64,000 bases of DNA, taken from NCBI RefSeq assembly GCF_027887165.1, contig NC_077229.1:209215753-209279752 (forward strand), in the 5' to 3' direction. The notes beneath the pieces are model-generated. The model had not been told where the DNA came from. It saw only the letters and a list, made by a program, of their open reading frames with translations, and ran no database searches. This stretch comes from Monodelphis domestica. Lineage: Eukaryota > Chordata > Mammalia > Didelphimorphia > Didelphidae. The translations under genes were made by a program, and so were the position numbers. This document shows, one piece after another, positions 1 to 11,084 of the stretch. Numbering within the stretch: the stretch's first letter is position 1; each line of letters opens with the position of its first letter.

Positions 1-530
1 CTCTGTGACCTTAGGTGAGACTCCTAACTTTGTAATGTTTCAGGTAACTGAAAGTAAAGCAGTCTCTGAAAAGAGGATGCCAACTTCCATTGGCAGGAAA
101 AAATATCATATATTGATATAATTTAAAGTGGAAAATTTATTGACCCTCAGACAGGTATGGAGAACATTGAGATGAAAAAATGTCTATTTTTATAGAATGA
201 TTGAGAAGAATATTGAAATTGTTTTAATCATATATGATCTCTTGGGCCCATCAGACACTAAGGGAGTGACTTTGTACATTGGTATTACCAAACCCATTTA
301 GAACTGACAGAATATGGCAGCAATTTTATAGACGTTCCAGGATCATGAATCCTGCAACAAAAGAACAAATTAAATGCTGGTCAGCTGTTTATTTATATAA
401 GCAGGCACAACAAAACATGCAGTGTCTCAGCTGAGAGAGTTCGAAGTCATGGGAAGATTGAGGCAGGATGGAAAGATTTGGGAAAGGTGCTGTGGCCAGT
501 GGGTTAGTTAATTGATTAGAGAAATGTAAA
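1..530. other. Intergenic sequence, nothing recognised
   Basis: AT-rich single-copy-looking DNA with stops in all frames. I see no exon, RNA gene or recognisable repeat here. Confidence 0.4.
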
Positions 531-1130
531 ATAGTAAATGTGAGGATACTGGTGCCCTCAACGGTTATAGGGAAGTTTGAAAGGGGCGTATTGATGGGGA
601 GAGATAAGAAGTTTAGTTTTAGACATAATTGAGTTTAAAGACTACAGGACATCCAGTTTGAGAGGTCTGAACGGCAGTTACAGATGCAAAATTTGGAAGC
701 CAACAAAGAGAAGATAATTGAATCCAGGGAAACTAATGAGAGCACCAAATGAAGTAGTAAGGAGGGATAAGAGAGGAGAAACAGGGTCAGAACTCTGGAT
801 GAAATTCCAGCAAGGAGACAAAAAAGGACCAATCAGAGAGAGAGGAGAACCACATAAGAGTATCATCTTGAAAACTGGAGAAAAGAGAATATTAAGGAAA
901 AGAAAAGTCATCAACAGTATCAAAAGTTGCAGAAAGATGAAGAAGGTTGAAGATTGAGAAAAGTCACTGAATTTGTCAATTAAGAGATCATTATTAATTT
1001 TGGAAAGAGAAATGTTGGTGGAATCCAGATTATAGAGCAGTAAGAAGAATGTGAATGAGAAGAAATGGAGACACTTATTGTAGATGGCTTTCTCAAGAGT
1101 AGAAGAGATATTGGACCTAATAATCTCTCT
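530..1130 (-). mobile_element. L2 LINE fragment, decayed reverse-transcriptase region
   Basis: Read on the minus strand this matches the L2 ORF2 reverse-transcriptase segment. A 163-residue open stretch (678-1169) keeps faded blocks such as 'LLILL.TF', 'SLLTTSFGALIS.PGFNYLLF' and a neighbouring-frame 'NCRSDLSNWMS', which correspond to L2 RT motifs leading into the aspartate box. The catalytic YADD is not preserved and frames shift repeatedly, so this is a fossil. The family call rests on remembered L2 motifs. Confidence 0.6.
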
Positions 1131-1230
1131 TTGCCTCTGTGCCATTCTAAAGTTAGGAAAATAATACACTATTTACCTTATAGGGCTGTAGCATAGGAAA
1201 TGATTCATAAATTGAATAATGTGATTTGTC

Positions 1231-1322
1231 ATGATGATGATGGTGGTGGTGGTGGTGGTGATGGTGATGGTTATGGTGGTATTGATGATGGTGTTAATGG
1301 TTATAATTATGGTGATGGTGGT
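1231..1322 (+). repeat. (TGG/TGA)n microsatellite
   Basis: About 90 bp of imperfect ATG/TGG/TGA trinucleotides. G-rich on the plus strand. Confidence 0.85.
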
Positions 1323-1424
1323 TCTCTTTCTGTAGCTAGGAAATATTTTAAAAACAAAGAACTGACTTTCCTTTCATGACTCCTCAGATGATCAAAGCTA
1401 TCTTACTTTCCAATAATAATAATA

Positions 1425-1580
1425 CAATCAATTTGAAGCTGGAAAGAACCTTGGAGGTCATTGACACTCACATTTTGAGAGATTGCACCCATACTCACAG
1501 AGATAGGAAGGATCAGAGTTGAGATTTGAATTCAGTTCTTGCAACTTCAAATCAAGTCAATTTTACCACTATACCAAAAT
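1425..1580 (-). mobile_element. MIR-like SINE fragment
   Basis: On the minus strand this resembles the MIR/THER core. It contains 'GGAGGTCATTGACACTCAC', then 'GATCAGAGTTGAGATTTGAA' before 'TCTTGCAACTTCAAATCAAG'. The copy is divergent. Confidence 0.45.
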
Positions 1581-1834
1581 GCCTACTTTAATTACCAGAT
1601 TAGATAAAGACAATCAAGGAACGATAAGTGCTGCTAAATCTGGACTATGCTGGTATCTATTAGAACATTTCATATGTTCTTTAAACGTCATAAAAAATAA
1701 TTGGCAGGGAATTAGCAAGAAGATTTTTTAAAATTTCCTAACATCTCTCCCCAGATTTCTAAGACAGGTATGTGACAGTAGAGTGACAATCTAGTATGCT
1801 TAGACCTTGATGAAAACAAAGAATATAGGAGAAT

Positions 1835-1975
1835 GGAAAGAGTATTAGTTTGAAATCAAAGATGTAGTTCAGAGCCTTTCACTGCTAGTTATTACCTGTG
1901 TGACTCTGGGCATGTCCTTTACATTTCTTGAGTCTTGCTTGGGTTTCTGCTCTCTAACATGGTATTGTGCTCCCT
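1835..1975 (+). mobile_element. MIR-like SINE fragment
   Basis: Contains the MIR core 'TTACCTGTGTGACTCTGGGC' preceded by degenerate tRNA-like sequence and followed by the T-rich 'CTTGAGTCTTGC' segment. Confidence 0.55.
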
Positions 1976-2049
1976 ATTGCTTGAGGTTGTCCTAAAAAGT
2001 AAATAATGTAAGAATATGCAAAGTGATATAAATTATTTGTAATTAAGGC

Positions 2050-2071
2050 TTCATATATATATATATATATA
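2050..2071 (+). repeat. (TA)n microsatellite
   Basis: Short run of AT dinucleotides. Confidence 0.8.
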
Positions 2072-2454
2072 ATTTAAAATGTTAGTGAATTCTCAATGAC
2101 AATATTAGTATAGAATAGACCACAACTTTATTATTCAAAATTGACTGAAAGTAATTTCAATAAACCTTATGTTTATTTTTTTAAGTTTTAATATAAGAAG
2201 TAATGAATTTGGTGAGCAAATTTGGTAGAACCTTCTAAATTCTCTTCCAACAAAATGTTTTCCCACTTATAAAGCAACATTATGCAAAAATCTATGAAAG
2301 ATACAACAAAGATAAACTCCTTAACAATTCTCTGATCATTAGTATCAGGGAAAACAAAGAATGGAGTCACCAAAAAGATTTACCACCACCACAGGGGAGA
2401 TTCAGGGCAGAATCCAAGTTGAAGAGATGTTTCTTATAGTTGGTGAGATCCTTC
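2072..2454. other. Intergenic sequence, nothing recognised
   Basis: AT-rich. The 61-residue open frame on the minus strand has no coding features. Confidence 0.4.
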
Positions 2455-2458
2455 ACAC

Positions 2459-2775
2459 CAGTGCTGTCAAACTTGTATATGGTCTTATATGTTATCTTTT
2501 TATTTATTTTTAAAAATACCTCCTGATTACATTTTAGTCTAGTCTGGCGGAGTTTTGGAATTTTTCAGAGTTTTACACCTCTGATCCAGATTAGTGGTAT
2601 CCAGATCAAATAGAAATAGAATGATTAATACATTTATAAAGATTTTTGTAGCTCCATTTTGAATGTTTTAAAATGCAACATTATCTCTGTTTTTACTTTA
2701 TTTTTAAAATTTTGTTATATACGTCCAAAATGTATTTTAATCTGGTTTGGGCATCCCTGGGGAAGGTTGCACAAA
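2459..2775 (+). mobile_element. Possible hAT-type DNA transposon remnant
   Basis: Begins with CAGTGCTGTCAAAC. At about 2570-2582 'GTTTTACACCTCTG' is close to its reverse complement, as in hAT inverted termini. 'ATTTTAATCTGGTTTGGGC' at 2730-2750 looks like a further part of the same family. No clear 8-bp duplication is preserved. Confidence 0.35.
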
Positions 2776-3150
2776 ATGGCCAATATAGATGAGTTGCAAT
2801 CTGTATTACTGAAGGAAACATGCACATTGATGAGATAACTGATCCTTTTGAGTCTTTCACAAAGTCCTACTCAGCTGCTTTGTGTCTCAGAGTTACCAGT
2901 GGAGTGTGACACGGGGAAAGGTTTTGAAGAATATCCCATTGACAGATTGTGCTTGCTTTCTGAGAACCAGCCTACCTAACTGTGGAAAATTTCAACACCA
3001 GTCAGTTGACCATTAGGCATTGAATTCTTTGGTTATGAAACAAAGAAAAATACAAAACAGTCCCCATCAACTGCTACTGCTGTAAGTCTCTATAGCCTGC
3101 CACCATAGAAAAGTGGCAGAAGGTGTTTAGATGATCAATAAATGCATTTT
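2776..3150. other. Intergenic sequence, nothing recognised
   Basis: No coding potential and no repeat that I can name. Confidence 0.4.
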
Positions 3151-3154
3151 TAGA

Positions 3155-3333
3155 AACATTTACCTTTTGCCTTAGAATCAATACTGTATTGGTTCCAAGG
3201 CAGAAGAATGGTAAAGGCTAGACTAAGTGACTTGCCCAGAGTCACAGAGCTAGGAAGTGTCTGAAGTTATATTTGAACTCAAGACCTCTCATCTTTGAGT
3301 CTGGCTCTCAATCCACTGAGCCATGGAGCCGTC
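3155..3333 (-). mobile_element. tRNA-derived marsupial SINE, short form
   Basis: On the minus strand this starts with 'GGCTCCATGGCTCAGTGGAT', the tRNA-like head with an A box. It continues with 'GTGACTCTGGGCAAGTCAC' and ends with the 'CTTACCATTCTTCTGCCTTG' type tail. The full form is present. Confidence 0.8.
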
Positions 3334-3964
3334 TCTGACCAATAAACGTTCATTTGACTTTTGTTATTTCAAGTGTATGTTTCTACTGGAGGAAACAAAC
3401 CATATTAATATCAATATTCTTGCTCTGCATGCAGAAGAAATGATACTTTCCCTTCAATATTATCATGAATTTCTATATAGATTTTGTTTATATTTTGCAT
3501 ATACTTATAAATGCACATATTGGTTCTTCTGATAGAAAATTCTTTTGGGGTAGGAACATTTTTTGTTGTAGTTTTTATTTATTGTGCTAGTGTAGCACCC
3601 AGCTCATAGAAGACAATTAATAAATACATAGATTGCCTGCTAATGAGCCTTAAATGAATGGAGGATTGAAATTAAGTCCAGAAAATCAGGATATTATATA
3701 GAGAATAGTGAGAATTTCTAAGTGGAGTAGATTACAGAGAAGTCTCAAGGGAAATGTGCTCCCATTTTTTATTTAAGTGGAATCTGCTTAAAATAAACAT
3801 CAAGGACAGCTTTCAAGTGAAAAAATCATAACCTAAAAAGGCCATATGCAGACTCAGGGGTATATAAAGAAGGGTAGAGGAGTGCCTTTATTAATTTTGC
3901 CTCAATGATAGTTCACCTTTTGGGGAGATGTAATGTCAAATGTAGATGCATTGAGGTCCAGGAA
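3334..3964. other. Intergenic sequence with a faint L2 3' tail
   Basis: Mostly unrecognised. Around 3590-3635 'GTAGCACCCAGCTCATAGAA' followed by 'AATTAATAAATACATAG' resembles the plus-strand 3' tail of L2. Confidence 0.35.
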
Positions 3965-4060
3965 TATTTTTGTTTTGTCTCTACATTCCTCATACCTAGC
4001 CCCATGCTTCCCACACAGTAGGCACTTATACTTGATAGATTATATTGGGTGTTGTTAAGG
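3965..4060 (+). mobile_element. L2 3'-end fragment
   Basis: 'CCTAGCCCCATGCTTCCCAC' followed by 'ACAGTAGGCACTTATACTTG' corresponds to the L2 3' tail ('GCCTAGCACAGTGCCTGGCA' type). Confidence 0.45.
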
Positions 4061-4580
4061 GCTGATTGTCCATCCATTTTGCTGCCTACCTGAGTCTCAC
4101 CAATAGGCTCTTTCATCTTTCAGGGAGCCACCTGAAGAACTAACTTTAAGGGAGTTGGATGTAGACTACACCTCCTTTTACTTCTCTCCTCCATTGAGCC
4201 CAATAGCCCCAAGACTTCCCTAAATCAAGGCACCATTGCAGACCTGGAAAGTTGCTCCACACTCAGGAACAGTAAGGTTCAATATTTACTCTCAAACATA
4301 GAGGGGATGGTGATTAACTCCTGCCAAAAAACCTGCAAAGGGAGCCCTTTGGCTCATGGATTCCCTAATCTTATGCATATTTTCTTCCCACCTTTAGTGG
4401 AAATTACTCTCTCCTCCTCCTTTCAAATCTCATGGCCATTCTCTGTCTTTACCAGGCCTTTGCCAATCTGGTATACTCATAGACTAGCCTCTTTGGAATC
4501 TCAGGATCATAAAATCTAAGAGACAGAAGGGTCCTCAGAGACCATCTAATTTCACCCATACTCAACAGAGATTTGTATCT
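4061..4580. other. Intergenic sequence, nothing recognised
   Basis: Pyrimidine-rich around 4390-4450. The 70-residue plus-strand frame here has no domain or coding signature. Confidence 0.4.
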
Positions 4581-4584
4581 ACAA

Positions 4585-4735
4585 CAGTGGTGTCAAATGC
4601 AAATAGAAATGGGCCTCTAAATCATACATAAGTCATGACAATTTGGAATCACTGCAGAAAGAAATCAATTATAGTTGAATTATATATACATACACACACA
4701 CACACACACATACATAAAGAAACTTTAATTAGAGT
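4585..4735 (+). mobile_element. Possible hAT terminal fragment with (CA)n
   Basis: 'CAGTGGTGTCAAATGCAAAT' resembles the terminus of the hAT family seen at 2459. A (CA)n run lies at 4690-4712. No opposite terminus was found. Confidence 0.3.
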
Positions 4736-5160
4736 TGAAATATGTACAAGCTTGTTGTCCCAGAGGAAAAATATCTTTTTAACAAAATTGGGCAATTATT
4801 TACTACTTAAGATGTTATTAGCAAACTTTTAGCTCAAATCCTTTGGATCATTGTCTTAAACCTCCAAGGGTTTGTGAACTACTAAACGAAGAAGGGTTGT
4901 AAGAGGACTAATAATGAATCTTGCTGTCCTCTTACTTACAAAAGGATAATGGGCTTAAGTTCCTGTATGAGACATATTTTCATATATGGGAAATGGCATG
5001 CATTTAAAATGTTTTTTTTTTTAATTTTAGTGAGCAGAGGCATTTAAGGATAAATTTACAAAAAAAAAGAAAAGAAAAGAAACAAGGACATGAGTAATGG
5101 CTATCTCAAAAAAAGTAATGGACCAGAACAAAATCTCTTATGTCTATGGAAATATTCTTG
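4736..5160. other. Intergenic sequence, nothing recognised
   Basis: AT-rich, with T- and A-rich simple tracts around 5010-5095. Confidence 0.4.
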
Positions 5161-5164
5161 AAGC

Positions 5165-5740
5165 TAAAATGTCTATTTTAGGCCTGTTTAGAAAAGTGAG
5201 CCAATCACATGCTGAAGTGGGCCAATAGTATTGCTCATTCCCAGACACCTTTGCCTTTTGATCTGAGTCTGAACTCTGTCAGTTGCAACCTTGGAACTCT
5301 CTTAAATCAGCTCCAAAGAGTTGGGCCTCTGAAAGCCCCTTTGTCAGGTTTGCTGCCACAAAGTCTGGATCTTATCTTGCATCTGAATTCCCAGGAAATA
5401 AGAAAGAGGGTGCTAGCCTCCATTACCTAACTTCCAGTCAATCATTTCATATTTCTCCCCTGCCCCTTCTCCTTTGTGATTTTATGCTATAAAAGGTCTC
5501 TATGCTGTAAAAGGTGTTAGGCATTTCTAGTGCTTCTGCACTAAATTATTCCCAGGAGGGTAAGTCTCTAATAAAGACATCTGATTTGTTTCTAAATTCT
5601 GGTTGGTCTCGGCATAAATGTCAATATAAAAATAGCATAAATATTAATATAATAATAAATAATAAAAATAAACATAACAATATAAATATAAAAACAGTGT
5701 TGGGATTCACCATGTGATCTTGTTCTACAACAACAAAAAA
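5165..5740 (+). mobile_element. Probable ERV long terminal repeat (solo)
   Basis: LTR-like layout on the plus strand: a U3-like stretch, a TATA box 'GCTATAAAAGG' near 5488, then about 80 bp downstream the polyadenylation signal 'CTAATAAAG' near 5567. An AT-rich segment follows (5620-5705). No internal viral genes flank it, so it would be a solo LTR. Exact termini are uncertain. Confidence 0.5.
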
Positions 5741-6325
5741 AATAAGATTGAAAGCAATCACAAGGAAAATTTCATTATGCTTAAAGATATGATGCTAACA
5801 GCCTCTTGGAACCACAGGAGAGAATTAGGTGACAGATGTTCACCAAAGGTGGATGAGCAGCCCTAAGCAGGAGCTCTGTGGCTCCAAGAAGTCATAGTAT
5901 ATGCAGAGGACAGAACCCATTAAAGCCATCCTAGAGGATGCACTAAATCAGGTTAAGGGTAACTGATAGACTTCAACCTCATTAGTGAGTTAAAGGTGTC
6001 TACCCCAAGTATGTGAAGACATTCCCTGGCAAAATGGGTGGATGAGAACAATTTGTTTCAACAGCCCTTAAGGAGGCGGAGGCAGGTATATTGTGGAGTA
6101 TTTCAGTTTGGTCAGACATCAAAAATGCCTAGGTCATCCTCTGCATGATGGGCCATCACCAGGCATCCTGACTTTTGTCTTACCATTGGACTTAGATGAT
6201 TCTGGAAGAGAGAGAAAGGTTGATGAATTGGTGTGTCTCTGCCTCACTTAAATCCAACTTACAAGCAAGTCAAGCCATCATCTCATGATTGGTCTTTTTT
6301 TTTTCTTAAAAAAAGGAAGGATGAA
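5741..6325 (+). mobile_element. RTE-clade LINE 3' end or RTE-derived SINE
   Basis: The block 'GATGGGCCATCACCAGGCAT' followed by 'CTGACTTTTGTCTTACCATT' and the tail 'AAAGGAAGGATGAACAACA' match the 3' end common to marsupial RTE elements. A second copy lies at 53110. The upstream part (5741-6050) is probably the same element but is less certain. Confidence 0.55.
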
Positions 6326-6429
6326 CAACATGGATCCCTGTGGGCTTAGGAAAAGACTTAGAAAAGCATGTAAACATTATTTATGTTCCATGGCATTTCC
6401 ATTTATTTTGCTAAATATTTCCCAATTAT

Positions 6430-6765
6430 GTTTTAATATGGTTTCTCTTCATTCAACCCCTCTGTTCTACAACAGGGGTTATCCAGCCTCAATTCAAAGT
6501 CCTCCAATGTGAGAGAACATACTACTTTAAGGTATTCCCAAATTCACTTTTGGGCAGCCCTAATTGTTAGAATGCTTCTCATTACATTATCAAAATTTGC
6601 CTTTCTGCACTTTGTACCAGTTGTTTCTGTGGTGATAAGGAGAACAAGTTTAAACCTTCTTCTCTTTTAGGAGAGACAGCCTTTCAAATGCTAAACAGAA
6701 AATACCATGTGTCCCTAAGTCTTCTCTTTTTCAGGCTATACACCCCTAGTTTCTTCAACATCTCA
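6430..6765 (-). mobile_element. CR1/L3-clade LINE 3' fragment
   Basis: The minus-strand sense matches the CR1/L3 3' region. The plus strand shows 'TTCACTTTTGGGCAGCCCTA' and 'AAGTCTTCTCTTTTTCAGGC'. It probably continues to the right as the pieces at 7610-7735 and 8400-8557. Confidence 0.65.
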
Positions 6766-6774
6766 ATTCATTTA

Positions 6775-6890
6775 AACAACAACAAAAATTTTTTTCTTGC
6801 CAACTTCATGCCTAGCACTCTTCTGGATCCTGGCAATACAAAGATAAAAACAGAATAATTATAACCCTTAAGCAGTTAATAGTCGTTTGA
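6775..6890 (-). mobile_element. L2 3'-end fragment
   Basis: 'CATGCCTAGCACTCTTCTGG' followed by 'CCTGGCAATACAAAGATAAA' is the reverse-complement L2 3' end. Confidence 0.5.
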
Positions 6891-7609
6891 TGTGCACAGG
6901 TCTCCATGTATGAATGTACATGAAACCACATGAATATGAGTAACTAGTTACAAGTTGTCTGATATAACCAATTCAGGAAATCCTTCCAATTATATAGACT
7001 TCAGCCCTTTCAGATTTTCTTATCCTGTGCAATTCCTGCCCATGTTCTCTCAAGAGCTCATTCATTGGATGGGTTCACCCCACATGCTAGGATCTTTACT
7101 TATTGTCATTCTTTTCAGACATCCAGCCCATCTTTTTTTCTTGTGGTACAATTCCTCGATGATATTCTTTACTCTTGTTCTTCTGATTCCCTTGAAGGTT
7201 ATGTGCTGCAGTCTGCTCATACTTATCCTGCCCTTTGTTTCCTTATTTTGGCATTATGATATTCCACACACTACTGCCATCTGAGACCCGCTGGTGAAAT
7301 ATTAGTACCAAAAAATTTAAAACTTTGCTTTCATGTGAAGCTTGGGGTCAGTAAAGGAACTCTGCCATTTCTGGAAAGCAAGATGGTCTTTTATCTTCAT
7401 TATCTGGGACAGACAGTATAAAGGAACCTAGAACTGAAGATTTAGAGTACCTGCAAAATAAGCATAAGCAAGTTTCTAGAGGGGAAAAGAGCACTAACTA
7501 CTGGAGGACTTGGGAAAGGACTCACTGAGCCTTGAAGTCAGCAAGTTAGAGAGGTGAGGAGGAAATACATTTTTATGTTGGAAAGCCTATTCAAAGGCTA
7601 TGAGCAATA
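6891..7609. other. Intergenic sequence, nothing recognised
   Basis: A 109-residue open frame at 6955-7284 (+) is hydrophobic and low in complexity, without a domain or splice context. I do not consider it a gene. Confidence 0.4.
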
Positions 7610-7735
7610 GAATATTATATAATCATTATTAAATGGACTAGAGGCCTTTCATTCTGGTCATTCTCCTTTGGACATTTTCTAGCTTGTCAATATTGTTATG
7701 TAAGGATAATTTAGGATTCTGACCAAATCTAAATT
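7610..7735 (-). mobile_element. CR1/L3 fragment, part 2 (interrupted by LTR)
   Basis: 'TCATTCTCCTTTGGACATTT' followed by 'TCTAGCTTGTCAATATTGTT' matches the antisense of CR1/L3 just upstream of its 3' end. The element resumes after the LTR at 8400. Confidence 0.6.
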
Positions 7736-7739
7736 TGAT

Positions 7740-8395
7740 TTTAGGTCACCAGGTTATATCCCAAATAAAATACCCAAGTCAGTTTGGAAAATATGGTGGT
7801 TTAATCAATATATAGGGAAGAAATCAAGGAGAAGAGAGAGGGAAAATGTATAGGACTTCTCCTGCCTGGCCTGTGCCAGGCGAGTTCAAAGTCCTCTTCC
7901 ACAAGGTCCTTGAAGATTAGAGGCTTTCTCTAAAAGGATAGTGTTTGGAAGGTAAAGGAGAGAAAAATCAGCCTAAACTCTGAGAGATCTCTGAGAAAAG
8001 CCTCACTGAAATAGGTTACTAGGCTTCCTCCAGTATGGTATCAAGGAAAACTCACAAATAAACCTGGACAATAGCAGTCGCCACACCAAGATGTCAACAT
8101 GCTCAGCAAGCTACCACCAGCCACCTCTCCACTGTCAAAGAGGCTGGAGAGAGGAAATGACGTGAAATATATAGACGGTTTTATATCACTTTCCTGCATC
8201 TCACATGTACCAATGATATCTTAGGCTTGACTTAGGACAGCCCAGGGGTCTGTCAGTTGTTTCTGATTTGTCATTTGCTAGCATATGTCTGTCATAGGCC
8301 ATCCTCCTAAATATTTAATCCTTAAGTATGGGTGTAGACAGTCCTGATTTTGTTAGACCAAGTAGGGTGGAGTAATCTAAAGTTCACAGTTCCTA
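7740..8395 (-). mobile_element. ERV LTR, same family as 11723 and 56557 (diverged)
   Basis: The start 'TGATTTTAGGTCACCAGG' and the inner order ('AATACCCAAGTCAG', GAGAGA-rich tract, 'CCTTAAGTATGGGTGTAGAC', 'AGTAGGGTGGAG') parallel the LTRs at 11723 and 22928, all on the minus strand. It splits a CR1/L3 copy. 'AAATCTAAA' occurs at both flanks and may be the duplicated target. Confidence 0.6.
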
Positions 8396-8399
8396 AAGT

Positions 8400-8557
8400 G
8401 TAAAATCTAAAATTGAATACAATACTCCAAATGTCATCTATCCAGAGAAAAATATGGCAGGACAATGATCTCCTTAGTCCTGAACATTATTCATTACAAT
8501 GCAACCCTAGGTTGTGTTAGCTCTTTTAGCTATCAAACTGTGCCATTAGCTCCTCTT
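8400..8557 (-). mobile_element. CR1/L3 fragment, part 3
   Basis: 'GAATACAATACTCCAAATGT' and 'CTCCTTAGTCCTGAACATTA' followed by 'CAATGCAACCCTAGGTTGTG' continue the CR1/L3 antisense that stops at 7735. Confidence 0.6.
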
Positions 8558-8815
8558 GAGCTTGTATTATTGTTGCTGTTCAGTCATTTCAATCATGTCC
8601 AGATCTTTTTTATTTCGTTTGGATTTGTTGGGCAAAGATACTGGAAATATTTGCCATTTCCTTCTCCAACTCATTTTACAGATGATGAAACTGAGGCAAA
8701 CAAAGTGAAGTGACTTTCCCAGGATTACACAGCTAGTATATGTTTGAAGTCAGATCTGAACTAAGTTCTTGAATCCAGGCCCAGTGCTTTATATACTTCT
8801 CCACCAAACCCCCAG
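8558..8815 (-). mobile_element. tRNA-derived marsupial SINE, long form
   Basis: The plus strand reads from the 3' end: 'TTGTTGCTGTTCAGTCATTT', 'TTGCCATTTCCTTCTCCAAC', 'GATGATGAAACTGAGGCAAA', then the tRNA-like head at the right, eroded. Confidence 0.8.
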
Positions 8816-9029
8816 AGTTATTATCATCCAGCTTCATGTAATAAAATAGAAAGAATATTATCTCTGGAGTAAGATAAACTAAAAAAAAAGAATGAGACAG
8901 ATTTGTAGACATAGCTATGTAAGAATTTGCCTCTCTTAGATAAGCATATTAATTATAATCTATTACATATTTATGATTAATCATATTATATTATTGTGTT
9001 ATATATACATATAAATAAAAATCAATGGG
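8816..9029. other. Intergenic AT-rich sequence
   Basis: Nothing recognised. TA-rich around 8940-9020. Confidence 0.4.
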
Positions 9030-9320
9030 AACAAAAAAAGATGAACTAGGTTCAGTTACCACCTGGACACTTACTACTTGTGTGAATAAGGAGTGATAAT
9101 TTTCCAGGGTCTCAGTTTTCCATTCTATAAAATCAGTGGAAAGGGCACCAGACTTTTAGTCCAGAAGACTTGGTCTTCAAGTACCATCACAGACAATTCC
9201 TAATGGTATGACCCAGGGAAATTCACTTCAGTTCTCTGACTTTCTGCTTCCATCTCTGTAATATGAAGGCATTGGACTCAATGACCTCCACGTTTCCTTC
9301 CATCTGTACATGTGTGACCT
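9030..9320 (+). mobile_element. MIR-like SINE copies
   Basis: Two overlapping MIR-like segments. One has 'CTTACTACTTGTGTGAATAA'. The next has 'AAGGGCACCAGACTTTTAGT', 'GGTATGACCCAGGGAAATTC' and 'GGCATTGGACTCAATGACCT'. Confidence 0.55.
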
Positions 9321-9409
9321 TATGATCTTGTGCTTATGCTTGTGGCCATGACTTTTTTTTAACCCAGGTACTGAATTTTACACATACCTATATTAGCTTT
9401 TGTTTTGTT

Positions 9410-9779
9410 AGATTCAGACTTTTTGCTCTAATCAGTGAAGATATTTTTTGATTCCGACAGTCATCTATTATGCTAGCTTCCCTTTCCAGCTTTATGTCAC
9501 TGTAAATTTGTTAAGTGTGACATCTCTGCTTCCAAATTAATTTGATTCAGTTCAACTCAACAAGCTGTTATTGAGCCCTGATAGAAAATGAAATTGACAA
9601 GTATAGGGCCAAGGGCAAATTTCTGAGACATTTGATTACAGATCTCCCTCCATGTTGACATTGACCTTTCAATGATATTAGCATATGCTCATTTAACTAT
9701 TTCTGAATCCACTGAACTGTTGTCTCATAAGCATCTTATATCTTTTTTCCCAAAGATGGCATGAAACTTTAAATAATTA
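9410..9779. repeat. Unclassified LINE-like repeat, part 1
   Basis: The segment together with 9992-10180 recurs in diverged form at 43205-43640 ('AACCCTGTCAAA.AA', 'GGTTAGTCTGG'). It was later split by the SINE at 9780. It may be a CR1-like 5' region; I cannot assign it. Confidence 0.35.
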
Positions 9780-9991
9780 TAAGGGAAGCAAGGTGGCTCA
9801 GTAGATAGACATCCAGGCCTGGAGAAAGAAGCCCTGAGTTCAAATTTGGCCTCAGATACTTCTTGGCTGTCACTTAACCCTCCTTGCCTAGCCCTTACTG
9901 CTCTTTGGCCTTGGAATTGATACTCAGCCTCAATTCTAAGTCAGAAGGTGAAGGTTTTGAAAAATAAAATAAAATTAAAAAATGAAATGAA
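9780..9991 (+). mobile_element. tRNA-derived marsupial SINE, short form
   Basis: The head 'AAGCAAGGTGGCTCAGTAGA' is followed by 'GAGTTCAAATTTGGCCTCAG' (B-box region), 'TTGCCTAGCCCTTACTGCTC' and an A-rich tail 'AAAATAAAATAAAATT'. Confidence 0.85.
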
Positions 9992-10180
9992 ATTTTAAAA
10001 ATCTATAGAATTTCCTTTACTGACCAGCTTAATAACCCTGTCAAAGAAGAAAATAGGGTTAGTCTGGATTATCTGCTTTTAATGAAGTCATTACTCACTC
10101 TTAGTGAGTCAGTAATAATTGCTTTTTTCCTAGATGCTTTATCCTAGATTGTTTTCCATTCTATCAGTGGTGGCTGTTAC
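9992..10180. repeat. Unclassified LINE-like repeat, part 2
   Basis: 'CTTAATAACCCTGTCAAAGA' and 'AATAGGGTTAGTCTGGATTA' pair with 43435-43490, which supports a dispersed repeat. Confidence 0.35.
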
Positions 10181-10588
10181 TGTTTATTTCTCTAAACTAG
10201 ACCTTCAGAGATCATGCCAGGAGCAACTAAATTGCTCAGTTTCAACTCACTTCCATATTGGGACTACATTCTTGAATTTTTCAAAATTGTATTTTTATTC
10301 TTATGAAATGGGTAAAAATTAACAAGCACAAGCATTTCAAAAACAAGGGACAGAAAATGAATATTCAAAATTGAACTATTCTGCGCACTCAACACTAGCC
10401 ATATTAGTGAACATTAGTCCAAGAGGTGAGAATCATGACTTGTCATTCTTCTGGTGTGGCAGTTGGTCACTGCATTGATTATGGTTCTTTGTTATTAATG
10501 ATAGTTTTTAAATCTTTCAAAGCTGTTTTCCTCCATAATATTGTAATCATTGTATAAATTATTCTGCTTTTGATCATTGTATTCTACT
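10181..10588. other. Intergenic sequence, nothing recognised
   Basis: AT-rich. No open frame of note. Confidence 0.4.
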
Positions 10589-11084
10589 GTGGAAGAGGCA
10601 TGAAGGAAGAGAGAATTTCAAGCATGCAAAACAAAGTAAGGGACCTCAGCTGTCAATCAAGAAAGAACATTCCGAATGGAATGTTCCCAGGAAAGACAGT
10701 TGGAGAGTCAAGCCAGGCTGAAGGGGGAAGAAGCTCTGAACTGGACTCCTGTTAGCTTTTGTCCTAGGTTGAAGGACCCTTGGGGGGTGCTTCTGGAGTT
10801 GGGCTGAGAAGAAATTAACTTTTGTTGGTGGCTTAGAGTGTGACAAACTGTATATTTGAGTTTGAAGGAAGAAGAAAGATCAAACAGTTGTCCTTCCATC
10901 TCCCTGACAGATTTTTGTTTCACAGTTGTGACAGGACTGACATTTTCCAAAATCCTCCTAACCCTCCTTATAGACTAGGGACAATACTATCCTTCTCACC
11001 TCAATTTCCATCCTTGTCCCACTATTCCCAATAAATCTTCTTACCTGAGAAAGAGGGAAAAAGTATCTTCTCTAAACCTCACAG
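10589..11084 (+). mobile_element. Probable ERV LTR
   Basis: It has TG...CA-compatible ends ('TGTGGAAGAGGC' to 'AACCTCACA') and a polyadenylation signal 'CCAATAAATC' at about 11030 placed about 55 bp before the right end, as in LTR R-U5. No viral genes are adjacent. Confidence 0.45.
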
